The notes under the pieces are model-generated. The model had not been told where the DNA came from. It saw only the letters and a program-made list of their open reading frames with translations, and did not search any database. DNA of 64,000 bases from Streptomyces albiflavescens (lineage in GTDB: Bacteria > Actinomycetota > Actinomycetes > Streptomycetales > Streptomycetaceae). Positions 29,142 to 39,390 of the stretch are shown one piece after another. Location of the stretch: positions 310,001-374,000 of the forward strand of contig NZ_BMMM01000003.1 of assembly GCF_014645835.1 (NCBI RefSeq), in the 5' to 3' direction. The position numbers and the translations under genes were made by a program. Position 1 is the first letter of the stretch; every line of letters starts with the position of its first letter.

Positions 29142-29345
29142 TCAGATCGGGCGGATGTTCTCGGCCTGCAGGCCCTTCTGGCCCTGGACGACGTCGAACT
29201 CGACCTTCTGGCCCTCCTGAAGCTCCCTGAAGCCCGTAGCGCTGATGTTGGAGTAGTGGGCGAATACGTCAGGGCCGCCCTCGTCCTGGGCGATGAATCC
29301 GAATCCCTTCTCGGCGTTGAACCACTTCACGGTGCCTGTAGCCAT
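29142..29345 (-). CDS. Cold-shock domain protein
   Basis: A 67-residue single cold-shock domain, an RNA/ssDNA-binding chaperone. RNP1 is KGFGFI and RNP2 is VFAHYS, and the start [10 protein letters not shown] is typical of streptomycete major Csp proteins. An in-frame start 18 bases upstream exists, but ATG 29345 gives the standard length. The 195-bp space to the divergent beta-helix gene must hold both promoters and any leader; I see no clear cold-box. A perfect 14-bp palindrome (29086-29099) lies about 43 bp beyond its 3' end and may be part of its terminator. Confidence 0.95.
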   Translation of the reverse strand: MATGTVKWFNAEKGFGFIAQDEGGPDVFAHYSNISATGFRELQEGQKVEFDVVQGQKGLQAENIRPI

Positions 29346-29540
29346 GATCGTCTCTCTTTTCACCCGAAGCGGTGCCGACGACTCGGCATGTGGCCGCTCC
29401 GGGGGTGCTCACGCGATGCATACCACTCGGCGTCCCGTTTTCTCACCGCGTCACCGCCCTGGCTCTGGCTCTGTGACAGGGGCTGCCCACCTGGGTGATC
29501 AGCGGTGGCGAGCCGGAACTCCCGCTCATAGCTTCGGCCT

Positions 29541-30602
29541 ATGACTAAACGACAGATGGCCTACCTCGCTTGCACCGCGGCTGTCGTGGCGTCGGGGCTG
29601 GGTGCCGCCCCGTCGGCCGACAACTGGACGGTGCACCGGGTCAGCGCCGGCGAATCGATCCAGAAGGCTGTGAACGCCGCCAAACCGGGGGACACCATCG
29701 TCCTGTCCCCCGGCACCTACCACGAGAGCGTCACCATCACCGTGTCGGACCTGACGCTGCGGGGCTCGGGCGCCCAGTCCACCGTCATCGTGCCCGGCCC
29801 CGCCTCCGCCGACAGCGCATGCGCGAAGGCCGGCAACGGCATTTGCGTGACCGGGACCGACAGCAGTCGCGTCGCGCGCGTCACCGTACGCTCGCTGACC
29901 CTCAGAGGCTTCGCCAAGAACGGCCTGTGGGCGTCGGGAACCGATCGGCTGACGGTGCGGAACGTGACCTCCGAGAAGAACGGTCAGTGGGGCATTGCCC
30001 AGGAGAGGTCCGTCCGCGGCGTGTTCCGCCACAACACCGCCCAGAACAACGGCGACGCGGGCCTGTTCCTGTCCAACACGGTCAGCACCGAGGAGGGCGC
30101 CCGCGACTCCAAGGGAGCGGTAGTCAGTCACAACCGACTGGTCGGCAACCGGATCGGCGTCACGGTGCGGCGGCTGCGGAACCTGACCGTCGATCACAAC
30201 GAAGCGACGGGCAACTGCACCGCGGTGTTCGTCGTGGGCGACGAGAACAAGCCGGCCGTCGGCGCCCTGAGCGTGAACCGGAACTACCTCCACGCCAACA
30301 ACAAGAACTGTCCGAAGACCGCCCGACTGCCCTTCCTGCAGGGCTCGGGGATCGTCCTCACCGGCGCCGAGGACACCCAGGTGACGAGGAACGTGGTCGA
30401 GGACAACGTGGGCGCATCCCCCCTGTCGGGCGGCATCGTGCTGTTCAAGAGCTTCGTGGGTGCCCACAACCAGCGCAACGAGATCCGCGACAACGTGGTG
30501 CTGCGCAACGGCAAGGCCGATCTGGCCAACCGGGACACCGGCAAGGGCAACACCTTCCACGGCAACCAGTGCACGCTCTCCGAGCCCGCCGGAATGTGCT
30601 GA
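29541..30602 (+). CDS. Secreted right-handed parallel beta-helix protein
   Basis: A 353-residue exported protein. A signal peptide (MTKRQMAYLACTAAVVASGLGAAPSA) is followed by a canonical entry segment (AVNAAKPGDTIVLSPGTYHESV) and then many short repeats of the NosD/pectate-lyase-like beta-helix, with Asn ladders such as VTRNVVEDN and NEIRDNVVLRN. Members bind or cleave polysaccharides; no catalytic residues can be assigned. It is 54 bp upstream of the methyltransferase on the same strand. Confidence 0.85.
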   Translation: MTKRQMAYLACTAAVVASGLGAAPSADNWTVHRVSAGESIQKAVNAAKPGDTIVLSPGTYHESVTITVSDLTLRGSGAQSTVIVPGPASADSACAKAGNGICVTGTDSSRVARVTVRSLTLRGFAKNGLWASGTDRLTVRNVTSEKNGQWGIAQERSVRGVFRHNTAQNNGDAGLFLSNTVSTEEGARDSKGAVVSHNRLVGNRIGVTVRRLRNLTVDHNEATGNCTAVFVVGDENKPAVGALSVNRNYLHANNKNCPKTARLPFLQGSGIVLTGAEDTQVTRNVVEDNVGASPLSGGIVLFKSFVGAHNQRNEIRDNVVLRNGKADLANRDTGKGNTFHGNQCTLSEPAGMC

Positions 30603-30656
30603 CCGTTCCGCTCCCCACTCCCCACTGACAGCACGACAGCAGAAGCGAGGCAACAG

Positions 30657-31685
30657 ATGACGACCGTTGATCCGGCTCCCCCGCCGCCCATGCGGCTGCG
30701 CGAGCTCGTTTTCGGGGCGGCGTGCGCCGCCGCCGTACGGGCGGCCGCCCGCCTGGGTGTGGCCGACGCCCTGGAAGAAACGCCCATGAGCGTGGACGAC
30801 CTGGCGGCAGCGGTGAAGGCTCAGCCGCGGACACTGCGTCGACTGCTGCGCGCGCTGTCCTGCCAGGGCGTCTTCATGGAGCACCCCGACGGCACCTTCG
30901 CGCACACGGAGATGTCCCGGCTGCTGCGCGAGGACGATCCGAACAGCCTGCGGTACATCGCGCTGTGGTGCACCGAGCCGTGGACATGGAACGTCTGGCC
31001 CAAGCTCGACGAGGCGGTGCGCTCCGGCCGGAACGTCTTCGAGGACGTGTACGACAGGGAGTTCTTCGAGTACCTCAACACAGAGGCCCCCGAGTCGGCG
31101 TACGTCTTCAACCGGGCCATGACCACGTCCAGCGAGCAGTCGGCGCGGGACGTCGCCAACCTGCTCGACCTGCGGAACGTGTCGTCGGTCGCGGACATCG
31201 GGGGCGGTCAGGGGCAGGTCGTGGCCAGTCTGCTGGAGAAGCACCCCAAGATGCACGGCACGCTGCTCGACCTGCCGGGTGTGGTGGAGAACGCCGATCC
31301 GCGTCTGCGGAGCGGAGGTTCACTCGCCGACCGGGTGCGCATCGTCGCCGGGGACTGCCGCGAGGACATCCCGGTCCAGGCGGATGTGTACATCATCAAG
31401 AACATCCTGGAGTGGGACGACGAGAGCACGCGCAGGGCGCTGGCGAACGTCCGGAAGGCGGCGCGGCCCGGCGCCCGCGTCGTCGTCATCGAGAATCTCG
31501 TGGACGACACCCCGTCGATGAAGTTCACGACGTCCATGGACCTGCTGCTGCTTCTCAACGTCGGCGGCGCCAAGCACACCCAGAAGAGCATGGTCGAGCG
31601 CCTGACGGATGCCGGGCTGGTCATCGGCGAGATCCGCCCGGTCAACGCCTATCTCCACGCTTTCGAGTGCACCATCCCCAGCTGA
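30657..31685 (+). CDS. SAM-dependent O-methyltransferase (polyketide/AsmT type)
   Basis: A 342-residue class I methyltransferase. Residues about 10-90 form the dimerisation/winged-helix domain (GVADALEETPMSVDDLAAAV), and the SAM site is VADIGGGQGQVVASLLEKHP near residue 180, with IIKNILEWDDE as the catalytic-region motif found in antibiotic O-methyltransferases. It converges on the whiE operon, separated by a shared terminator. It is a plausible tailoring enzyme for the spore pigment, but it is outside the classic whiE set, so this link is inference. Confidence 0.88.
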   Translation: MTTVDPAPPPPMRLRELVFGAACAAAVRAAARLGVADALEETPMSVDDLAAAVKAQPRTLRRLLRALSCQGVFMEHPDGTFAHTEMSRLLREDDPNSLRYIALWCTEPWTWNVWPKLDEAVRSGRNVFEDVYDREFFEYLNTEAPESAYVFNRAMTTSSEQSARDVANLLDLRNVSSVADIGGGQGQVVASLLEKHPKMHGTLLDLPGVVENADPRLRSGGSLADRVRIVAGDCREDIPVQADVYIIKNILEWDDESTRRALANVRKAARPGARVVVIENLVDDTPSMKFTTSMDLLLLLNVGGAKHTQKSMVERLTDAGLVIGEIRPVNAYLHAFECTIPS

Positions 31686-31699
31686 GCCTTCTCTCTCCG

Positions 31700-31758
31700 G
31701 AGAAACCCGAGGCCGCCGGTTCCGCGTCTGTCGCGGAGCCGGCGGCCTCGGGTTTCTC
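31700..31758. terminator. Very strong bidirectional terminator, 27-bp stem
   Basis: The arms 31700-31726 and 31732-31758 pair over 27 bp with a single G-U, around a 5-nt loop. It divides the methyltransferase from the convergent end of the whiE operon and carries a TTTCTC run on the plus side. Confidence 0.92.
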
Positions 31759-31770
31759 TCGGGGAGCCGC

Positions 31771-32103
31771 TCAGGAGGCGGCGTCCCTCTCCCAGCGGTA
31801 GAAGCAGTGCGCCATGGCGTCCTTGGGGCTGCGCCACGTCTGCGGGTCGTACGCGCTGACGTACGCCGACAGTTGCTCACTGATGCTCCGGAACTCGGGG
31901 TGTCCGGCCACCTTGGCGATGGCGGGCGCGGGGTCCTGGTCGGCTTCGATGAGGTGCATGTACACGTCGCCGAACTGGAACAGGCTGCGCCGGTTGACAC
32001 CGATCAGGTGCGGGAGTTCGCCGCGGTCGGACGCGGCGAAGACGTCGGCGATCGCCGGCGCCGAATCCGGCGCCATGCGGGCGACGATCAGGGCCTGGTG
32101 CAT
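31771..32103 (-). CDS. whiE-ORFVII: TcmI-family polyketide cyclase (WhiE ORFVII)
   Basis: A 110-residue ferredoxin-like-fold cyclase that closes a late ring of the aromatic polyketide. The TcmI-type signature is seen in HLIGVNRRSLFQFGDVYMHLIE, and GHPEFRSISEQLSAYVSAYDP is the conserved C-terminal half. The length is typical. It is the last gene of the whiE operon, 24 bp after the aromatase gene. Confidence 0.92.
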   Translation of the reverse strand: MHQALIVARMAPDSAPAIADVFAASDRGELPHLIGVNRRSLFQFGDVYMHLIEADQDPAPAIAKVAGHPEFRSISEQLSAYVSAYDPQTWRSPKDAMAHCFYRWERDAAS

Positions 32104-32127
32104 CGGGTGTCCTTCCTGGAACGGCGA

Positions 32128-32866
<739 letters not shown>

Positions 32867-32889
32867 GTTGTTCTCCTTCCCGCCCGGTC

Positions 32890-34137
32890 CTACCGGGCGG
32901 AGTCGCCGCCGCGGCGCACGACCAGCGCCGCGTTGGAGCCCATCAGTCCCCTGCTGAGGACCAGGGCCGTGTGCAGTTCGGCGGGACGAGCGCGCGACAT
33001 CACCAGGTCGAGGTCGTGGCAGATGTCGAACACGTTCGGAGTGGGGGGTACTTGGCCGTGTTCCATGGCGAGCACCGCGGCCGCGGTGTCCAGCACGGGC
33101 GCCCCGCAGTAGGCCCGCCCCATCCCGGTCTTGGGTGCCGTGACGGGTACGCGGGTACCGTGCGCCCCCAGCGCGTCGGCGATGGCCAGCGCTTCGGCGC
33201 GGTCCGCCTCCGGTACGCCCAGGGCGTCGGCGAACACCACGTCGATCTCCTCCGGGGCGCAGCCGGCCTCGTCGAGGGCGCCCCGGATCGCGTGGGCGAG
33301 CCCCTCTCTGGACCGCTCCCATCGGGAGGCACCCGTGAACGTGGCGGAATGGCCGGCCACCATGGCCCGGACGGCCGCTCCGCGGTCGCGGGCACGGTTC
33401 TCGTCCTCCACGACGAGCATGGCACCGCCCTCTGCGGGCACGAAGCCGCAGGCTCCCGCGGTGAACGGGCGGTAGGCGCGATCGGGCTCCTCGACGGTGC
33501 TCAGCTCGGGGTAGCCGAGCTGACACACCATCGAGTACGGGGCGAGGGGCGCCTCGGCGGCTCCGACGAGCAGCGCGCCGGTTCCGCGCCGTACTCCCCG
33601 GGCCGCGTGCGCGATGGCGTCGAGGCCACCCGCCTCGTCACTGGCGACCACTCCGCACGGCCCCTTGAAGCCGCCCCGAATGGAGATCTGTCCGGTGCTG
33701 GCGGCGTAGAACCAGGCGATGGACTGGTACGGGCCGACGAAGCGGGATCCCTGTCCCCAGAGCTTCTGCAGTTCCCGCTGCCCGAACTCGCCGCCGCCGG
33801 ATCCGGCGGCGGTGACCACTCCGATGTCGTAGGGCTCCGCGGGGTCACCGCTGCCGAGCCCGGCGTCGTCGAGGGCGAGGACGGTCGCCGCCATCGCGAA
33901 GTGGCTGAAACGGTCGGTCTGGACGAGGAAGCGCTCCTCGATGAGATCGGCGGCGTCGAAGGCCCGGACCTCGCCCGCGACACGGAGCGGCAGATGATCG
34001 CATCCCTCACGGGTGATCCGGTCCAGAACGCCGAGACCTTCTTTGACGGACTTCCAGTAGGCGTCGGCGCGCAATCCATTGGGCGCGATCACACCGATTC
34101 CGGTGATGGCCGCGCGCCGGGGGCGCTGAGTGCTCAT
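32890..34137 (-). CDS. whiE-ORFIV: Type II PKS chain-length factor, KS-beta (WhiE ORFIV)
   Basis: A 415-residue ketosynthase-like subunit without an active-site Cys. At that place the sequence reads [11 protein letters not shown], with Gln as in all chain-length factors, which decarboxylate malonyl-ACP and set chain length with KS-alpha. The thiolase fold is complete ([11 protein letters not shown] at the start, [14 protein letters not shown] near the end). ATG 34137 overlaps the KS-alpha stop by 4 bp, the translational coupling typical of type II PKS pairs. Confidence 0.95.
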   Translation of the reverse strand: MSTQRPRRAAITGIGVIAPNGLRADAYWKSVKEGLGVLDRITREGCDHLPLRVAGEVRAFDAADLIEERFLVQTDRFSHFAMAATVLALDDAGLGSGDPAEPYDIGVVTAAGSGGGEFGQRELQKLWGQGSRFVGPYQSIAWFYAASTGQISIRGGFKGPCGVVASDEAGGLDAIAHAARGVRRGTGALLVGAAEAPLAPYSMVCQLGYPELSTVEEPDRAYRPFTAGACGFVPAEGGAMLVVEDENRARDRGAAVRAMVAGHSATFTGASRWERSREGLAHAIRGALDEAGCAPEEIDVVFADALGVPEADRAEALAIADALGAHGTRVPVTAPKTGMGRAYCGAPVLDTAAAVLAMEHGQVPPTPNVFDICHDLDLVMSRARPAELHTALVLSRGLMGSNAALVVRRGGDSAR

Positions 34138-35402
34138 CGTGTCCTCCCATCCGGCCCGGTCAGGAGCACCGCGGACTGGAAACCGCCGAATCCGCTGCCG
34201 ACGGACAGCACGTTCCTCAGCTTCCGCGGGCGTGCGGTGCGCGGCACGTAGTCCAGGTCGCACTCGGGGTCGGGAGTCTCGTAGTTCGCCGTCGGCGGCA
34301 CCACTTGGTGCTGCAGGGCGAGGACGCAGGCGACGACCTCGATCGCGCCGATCGCGCCCAGCGAGTGCCCCACCATGGATTTGATGGAGCTCATGGGCGT
34401 CTCGTAGGCATGGTCACCCAGGGACCGCTTGACCGCGGCCGTCTCGTGCCGGTCGTTCTGCCGGGTGCCCGAGCCGTGCGCGTTGACGTAGTCGATCAGT
34501 GTGGGGTCGAGGCGGGCCTGGTCGAGCGTGGTGTCGATCGCCCTGGCCATCTCCAGCCCCTCGCTGGTCAGACCGGTCATGTGGTACGCGTTGCCGTAGG
34601 TCGCGTACCCGCTGATCTCGCAGTAGATCTCCGCGCCACGGGCTCGGGCGTGCTCGTACTCCTCGAGGACCAGCACCGCCGCGCCCTCGCCCATGACGAA
34701 GCCGTTGCGGTTGGCGTCGAACGGCCGGGAGGCGTGCTCGGGATCGTCGTTGTTGGGCGACGTCGCCTTGATGGCGTCGAAGCAGGCCATGGTGATCGGG
34801 GATATCGGCGAGTCCGAGGCCCCGGCTATGCAGACGTCGGCCCGGCCCTCTTCGATGGTTTGGAAGGCGTAGCCGACCGCGTCGAGTCCGGAGGTGCAGC
34901 CGGTGGAGACGGTCTGCACCGGGCCCTGGGCGCCGAACTGCTCGGCGACCACCGAGGCGAGCGTGCTGGGCGCGAACGCCAGGTGCAGTTTCGGATCGGC
35001 CGCGCGGTGGTCCACGTCCCACCGCCGACCGTGCTCACTGACCTGGACGTAGTCGTGTTCCAGGCGGGTGGTGCCGCCGACCGCGCTGCCCAGCGAGACT
35101 GCGACGCGCCAGGGGTCTTCCCGGCCGGAGTCGAGGCCTGAGTCGCGTACGGCTTCTCCGGCGGCGACCACGGCGAACTGTATGTACCGGTCGGCGTGGT
35201 CGCGCAGCTCGGGGTCCAGACCGTGCGCGAGCGGGTCGAAATCGCATTCGGCGGCTATCCGCGAGCGCAGGCCCGCCGGATCGAACAGCGTGATGCCGCG
35301 GGTCGCGGTGCGGCCATTGGAGAGCAAGTCCCAGAACGCCGTCGCCCCGGTGCCGCCCGGAGCGACCACACCGATACCGGTGACGGCCACCCGCCGGGTC
35401 AC
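34134..35402 (-). CDS. whiE-ORFIII: Type II PKS ketosynthase, KS-alpha (WhiE ORFIII)
   Basis: A 422-residue beta-ketoacyl synthase that condenses malonyl units. The nucleophile is Cys169 in [13 protein letters not shown], and the two His motifs are NAHGSGT and VGHSLGA. Start GTG 35402 overlaps the cupin stop by 4 bp (GTGA). Together with KS-beta and ACP it forms the minimal PKS. Expected product is a C24-type aromatic chain as in whiE, which is inferred from the set of partner genes. Confidence 0.96.
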   Translation of the reverse strand: MTRRVAVTGIGVVAPGGTGATAFWDLLSNGRTATRGITLFDPAGLRSRIAAECDFDPLAHGLDPELRDHADRYIQFAVVAAGEAVRDSGLDSGREDPWRVAVSLGSAVGGTTRLEHDYVQVSEHGRRWDVDHRAADPKLHLAFAPSTLASVVAEQFGAQGPVQTVSTGCTSGLDAVGYAFQTIEEGRADVCIAGASDSPISPITMACFDAIKATSPNNDDPEHASRPFDANRNGFVMGEGAAVLVLEEYEHARARGAEIYCEISGYATYGNAYHMTGLTSEGLEMARAIDTTLDQARLDPTLIDYVNAHGSGTRQNDRHETAAVKRSLGDHAYETPMSSIKSMVGHSLGAIGAIEVVACVLALQHQVVPPTANYETPDPECDLDYVPRTARPRKLRNVLSVGSGFGGFQSAVLLTGPDGRTR

Positions 35403-35881
35403 TTTATGGCCCCACTTCGCTCGGACGGCTGTCCGTGGTCCGGCGCGGACAGGTCCGACCCCGCGGTGGCGAACTCACGGCTCGGTACGGCGTCGTCGTT
35501 GCCCTCCGTGTCCACGTGGCCGAGGCTCGGACGCGGGGCGAGCGGGCCCAGGTGGAAGACCATGCGGGCTTCCGTGTCGCCGACATTGCGGAAACGGTGC
35601 CGCATGTTGATCGGGATCAAGAGACCCTGATCGGGCTTGAGCGCGTGCGGTTCGTCGTCCAGGTCGACCTCGAGCGCGCCCGCGACGACGTACACGAACT
35701 CCTCGGAGTACGGGTGGTAGTGCTCGCCGATGCGCTCGCCGGGCTGGATGATGGCCAGGCCCATGAAGCCGCTGGTGGAACCCGCCGTGGCGGGCGTGAG
35801 CATGGCCCGGATGTCACCTCCGCGCCTGCGGTTGGGTTCCGTCTCGCTCAGGTCCACGATGCGTGGATGCTGCTTGATCAT
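35399..35881 (-). CDS. whiE-ORFII: Cupin protein (WhiE ORFII)
   Basis: A 160-residue single cupin. Metal-binding positions are visible in [17 protein letters not shown] (first cupin motif) and [13 protein letters not shown] (second). Homologues sit at this place in spore-pigment clusters and are thought to act in ring formation or oxidation; the exact reaction is not established. It lies 71 bp downstream of ORFI and overlaps KS-alpha by 4 bp. The Asp/Glu-rich tail after residue 125 is probably flexible. Confidence 0.9.
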   Translation of the reverse strand: MIKQHPRIVDLSETEPNRRRGGDIRAMLTPATAGSTSGFMGLAIIQPGERIGEHYHPYSEEFVYVVAGALEVDLDDEPHALKPDQGLLIPINMRHRFRNVGDTEARMVFHLGPLAPRPSLGHVDTEGNDDAVPSREFATAGSDLSAPDHGQPSERSGAIK

Positions 35882-35952
35882 GGTTGATACCTCCGGGTGT
35901 GGCAGTGACGTCCGGGTGGAGCGGCCGCGGGCCGGGGCCCGCGGCCGTTCCG

Positions 35953-37077
35953 TCAGGAACCCGCCGAGCTGCGGTCGGTGATGGGCATCATGTCGGCGTG
36001 CGACAGGAGGCGGTTGATGTTGCGTTCCGTCTCCAGGGAGCCCTCGACGCCGATCGCGGCACCGTCGAGCAGGCGCTCCAGCTCCGCGGCCTTCTTGGGA
36101 CCCTTGAGGCCCAGCGAGGCGACGGGGTCCGCGTCGAGTTCGCCCACCATGTCGACGAGGCGCACCACGGTGTCGTCGCGCTGGAAGACGGTGCTTCCGT
36201 ACACCGGGCTCTTCGGGTCGTCGGCCGCGGCCTCGTCCTGGTGGGCGAGCAGCCGGGCCAGCTCCATCCCGCAGCCCCGCTTGGCCGGGTAGTACAGCGC
36301 GTGCCGCCGCAGGTCGGCCGGTTCCGGCCGACCGGCCACCACGTGGTGCACGGCCGGCAGCGCCGCCCGGGTGAAGAAGACCCGCGCGGAACCGTCGTCG
36401 GTCAGGTCCCGCTCCTGCTCCAGGTACGGGTTGATGGCCTCCTCGACCGCTCGCACCTCGGGCTGACGCGCGACGTGGCGCAGCGCCGCGAGCAGGTCGC
36501 CCTCCACCTCCACCGCCCGCACGACGCGGTTGCCGTGCATGAACAGCGAAGTACGGCGAAGCCGCGTGGTGTCGTCCACCTGGGCCTGGGGTGACCTGTA
36601 CCCGGCCAGGATCTCGGCGACCTTCGACTCGGAGCCCGGCTTGACGGTGAAAGTGAGAGCGTGGCGTGCCACACCGTCACCCACGCGGGCCTCCACCTGC
36701 CTGCTCGCCTTCGCCGACTCCGACGTGTGCGGCTGAGCCGGGCTGGTCTCCCGGAGGATGCTGTAGCGCATCGACCGAGTGTCCCGGACACAGTCGTGCA
36801 TCGGCCGGACCGTCTCAACGTGCTCTTCGCTGTTCACCCAGGCCAGGAAGGGCGGAGCGCTCTCCCACTCGCTGGTGATGAGCCACTGCGAAGGGTTCTC
36901 GATCGACTGGCAGAGCTGGTCACTGAGGTGACCGGGAACCGACGCGACCTGATTGCGCATGTGCTCATACGCGTCGAGGAACTGCTGCTGGGCTCCTTCG
37001 TACAGATCGAGCAGCAGGATCACCCGCAGTCTGGAACCGTCGAACGCCGACTGCGATATACGTCCCGTGGTGGTCAT
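35953..37077 (-). CDS. whiE-ORFI: SchA/CurD-like protein with N-terminal ABM-type domain (WhiE ORFI)
   Basis: A 374-residue protein, first gene of the pigment operon. Residues about 10-105 resemble an antibiotic-biosynthesis-monooxygenase fold ([19 protein letters not shown] and WLITSEWES). Two SchA/CurD domains follow, each opening with a similar block ([21 protein letters not shown] and [22 protein letters not shown]) and containing [19 protein letters not shown] or [19 protein letters not shown]. This internal duplication is plain. Start ATG 37077 is preceded by AGGAGAGG. The biochemical role is uncertain even in the known pigment clusters. Confidence 0.9.
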   Translation of the reverse strand: MTTTGRISQSAFDGSRLRVILLLDLYEGAQQQFLDAYEHMRNQVASVPGHLSDQLCQSIENPSQWLITSEWESAPPFLAWVNSEEHVETVRPMHDCVRDTRSMRYSILRETSPAQPHTSESAKASRQVEARVGDGVARHALTFTVKPGSESKVAEILAGYRSPQAQVDDTTRLRRTSLFMHGNRVVRAVEVEGDLLAALRHVARQPEVRAVEEAINPYLEQERDLTDDGSARVFFTRAALPAVHHVVAGRPEPADLRRHALYYPAKRGCGMELARLLAHQDEAAADDPKSPVYGSTVFQRDDTVVRLVDMVGELDADPVASLGLKGPKKAAELERLLDGAAIGVEGSLETERNINRLLSHADMMPITDRSSAGS

Positions 37078-37311
37078 CCGGCACACCTCTCCTCTTCATT
37101 ACGGAAGGTCAGGAACGACCGCCGTGTCCCGAAAGGCCGGGGTCGCCATGAGCCGATCGTTGACGGGACCTCCCAAGTGCGCGAGCCCCACGGTGCGGAC
37201 GAGTGAACCGCGTGCCATCCGGGTGCCCCGAGCGAGCGAACCGGTCAGCACAGGGCATGGAAACTGCATCCCATCCCTGACTCACCTCGCAGGTGACGCT
37301 GGAGGCATTCA
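37078..37311. promoter_or_regulatory. Divergent promoter region of the whiE cluster
   Basis: A 234-bp space between the starts of ORFI and ORFVIII. In S. coelicolor the two whiE transcripts start here and are sporulation-controlled, one by sigma-F. I could not place convincing -35/-10 boxes by eye. The ORFVIII start is preceded by an unusual GGAGGCATTC site. Confidence 0.6.
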
Positions 37312-39021
37312 ATGAACCGATCGGAAGAGGCCGGCGAGGTCGGTCACCACACGCCCGTCCTCATCGTCGGCGGCTCTCTGGTGGGCCTGTCCACCTCTCT
37401 GTTCCTGGGACGTCTCGGCGTGCCGCACATCCTCGTCGAGCGTCACTCGGGTACGTCGATCCATCCGCGCGGACGTGGAAACAACGTGCGCACCATGGAG
37501 TTGTTCCGGGTGGCGGGGGCTCAGCAGCGCATCCAGGAGGCCGCTTCGATCCTGGCGGAAAACCACGGCATCATGCAGACGCCCACCCTGGTGGGCGATG
37601 CCGGCGAGTGGCTCTTCAAGGAGATCGACCCCGGTGGCGGGCTCGCGCGCTTCAGCCCCAGCGCGTGGTGTCTGTGCAGCCAGAACGACCTCGAGCCGGT
37701 GCTGCTGGAGTGCGCGCGGGAGCTGGGCGGCGATCTGCGCTTCTCCACGGAGCTGTTGTCGTTCGATCAGGATGCCGACGGGGTGACCGCACAGGTCAAG
37801 AGCCGCGACACCGGCGAGCACACCACCATCCGCGCGGACTATCTCGTCGCCGCGGACGGTCCGCGCAGCCCCATCCGCGAGCGGCTCGGCATCGGGCAGA
37901 CCGGACCGGGCGACCTGTTCCACAACGTGAGCCTCACGTTCACCTCCCGCGGCCTCGCGGACGTCGTCGGTGACCGGCGCTTCATCTGCTGCTACCTGAC
38001 CAATCCGGAGGCCGACGGGGCGCTCCTGCCGGTCGACAACAAGAAGCACTGGGTGTTCCACGCCCCCTGGCACCCCGAACACGGCGAGGCCCTGGAGGAG
38101 TTCACCGACGAGCGGTGCGTGGAGCACATCCGGCGGGCCGTGGGAGTGCCGGATCTCGATGTGGAGATCACCGGCAGAGCTGCCTGGCACGCCGCCGAGC
38201 GGGTAGCCGAACGGTACGCGGACGGCAGGGTGTTCCTCGCCGGGGACTCGGCCCACGAGATGTCCCCCACCGGGGCGTTCGGCTCCAACACCGGTATCCA
38301 GGACGGGCACAACCTCGCCTGGAAGCTGGCCGCCGTGCTGGGCGGCTGGGCCGGTCCCGGGTTGCTGAGGTCCTACGACGCCGAGCGTCGGCCGGTCGCG
38401 GAGGCGACCAGCGCCCGCGCTTCCTCACGTTCGGTCGAGCACAGCCACCCCGGGTACACCCCCGGCCCCGGCGTCGGTGGGCCTGGCGGCCGCGGCGGTC
38501 CCGGCGGTCCTGGCGGCCGCGGCGGCCCCGGCGGTCCCGGCGGGAAGAACGGAGTCCTCAACGTGGCGCTGTGCTACCGCTATCCGCGGGGCGCGGTCCT
38601 GGGCGCCGACCAGACGATGCCCCTCGTGCCGGAGGGCATGCGGCTGATCGGCGAGCCCGGGAGCAGGGCGCCCCACATGTGGCTGAACCGCTCCGGCACC
38701 CGGGTCTCCACCCTCGACCTGTACGAGCGGTCCATGGTGCTCCTGAGTTCCGCGGACGGCGCCGGTGGGTGGCACTCCGCGGCGAAGGGCGTCGCGCAAC
38801 AGCTGGCCATGCCCCTCGACTCGTACCGGATCGGCAGCGGGCCTGACGCGGAGCTGTCCCCCGCGAGCGACACGGACTGGGCGGAGGTCCACGGCGTCAC
38901 CGCGGACGGTGCGGTGCTGGTCCGCCCCGACGGGTTCGTCGCGTGGCGGTCGGAAGGGCCGTCGGCGGACCCGAAAACGGCCTTGGAACAGGCCCTCATG
39001 GCGGTCCTGGACCGGGGCTGA
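37312..39021 (+). CDS. whiE-ORFVIII: FAD-dependent polyketide hydroxylase (WhiE ORFVIII)
   Basis: A 569-residue aromatic hydroxylase of the PHBH/TcmG class that late-oxidises the spore pigment. FAD is bound by VLIVGGSLVGLSTSLFLGRLG near residue 18; the ADGPRS motif lies near residue 183 and the second FAD motif GRVFLAGDSAHEMSPTGAFG near residue 305. The C-terminal thioredoxin-like domain follows. Between the two, residues about 387-415 form a Gly/Pro-rich block made of two GGRGGPGGP units, which is not usual for the family. Transcribed alone, divergent from ORFI, as in S. coelicolor. Confidence 0.93.
   Translation: MNRSEEAGEVGHHTPVLIVGGSLVGLSTSLFLGRLGVPHILVERHSGTSIHPRGRGNNVRTMELFRVAGAQQRIQEAASILAENHGIMQTPTLVGDAGEWLFKEIDPGGGLARFSPSAWCLCSQNDLEPVLLECARELGGDLRFSTELLSFDQDADGVTAQVKSRDTGEHTTIRADYLVAADGPRSPIRERLGIGQTGPGDLFHNVSLTFTSRGLADVVGDRRFICCYLTNPEADGALLPVDNKKHWVFHAPWHPEHGEALEEFTDERCVEHIRRAVGVPDLDVEITGRAAWHAAERVAERYADGRVFLAGDSAHEMSPTGAFGSNTGIQDGHNLAWKLAAVLGGWAGPGLLRSYDAERRPVAEATSARASSRSVEHSHPGYTPGPGVGGPGGRGGPGGPGGRGGPGGPGGKNGVLNVALCYRYPRGAVLGADQTMPLVPEGMRLIGEPGSRAPHMWLNRSGTRVSTLDLYERSMVLLSSADGAGGWHSAAKGVAQQLAMPLDSYRIGSGPDAELSPASDTDWAEVHGVTADGAVLVRPDGFVAWRSEGPSADPKTALEQALMAVLDRG
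38485..38538 (+). repeat. In-frame 27-bp tandem duplication coding GGRGGPGGP
   Basis: Two adjacent 27-bp units (38485-38511 and 38512-38538) differ at two third-codon positions and each encode GGRGGPGGP, embedded in a longer Gly/Pro-rich block of the hydroxylase. A collagen-like linker generated by slippage is the simplest reading. Confidence 0.85.
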
Positions 39022-39203
39022 CCACCCGAGCCGGGCCCTGAAGCGGCGGACTCCCGGCGCCCCGTGCCGAGCGCGCCGGCGCCGGGTCCGTCGCCTGGCG
39101 ATGATCTGCGCCAGGCGCGGCGGGAAGGTGCGGGTGGCCGCGCTCCGGCCCTCGGGCAGCCGCACCTCGCGAACGGCAGTCGAGCACGTCCGCCCCGCCG
39201 AAG

Positions 39204-39290
39204 CGCGAGTTCGGCCGCCCTCACATCGCGGAAGACGCCGCCGTAGCCGCCGACGGGGGTACGCAGGGGTTCGCAGATCAACGCGTCGCA
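39204..39290 (-). pseudogene. Thiolase N-terminal remnant
   Basis: The minus strand reads DALICEPLRTPVGGYGGVF followed by RDVRAAELA, the unmistakable N-terminus of acetyl-CoA acetyltransferases. The frame then loses all similarity and the roughly 370 further residues are missing. It abuts the acyl-CoA dehydrogenase tail on the opposite strand. The rest of 39022-39390 shows no gene. Confidence 0.7.
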
Positions 39291-39361
39291 CGGGACAGCG
39301 GAACATCCTCGCGGAGAAAGTGCTGGGTCTGCCGCGCGAACCCGGGGTGACAGCCGGGTAG
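39290..39361 (+). pseudogene. Acyl-CoA dehydrogenase C-terminal remnant
   Basis: The plus strand encodes GQRNILAEKVLGLPREP and a short tail ending at TAG 39361, matching the extreme C-terminus (…IQRNIIAERVLGLPREP) of actinobacterial acyl-CoA dehydrogenases. No upstream part exists. The boundary with the thiolase scrap falls within a few bases of 39290. Confidence 0.65.
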
Positions 39362-39390
39362 GCCGACCCGGACGGCCCGTACTGGCGGCG

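Noticed and set aside
38373..38561. Proline-rich antisense frame opposite the Gly/Pro repeat
   Set aside because: It is the reverse complement of the repeat and has no independent coding evidence.
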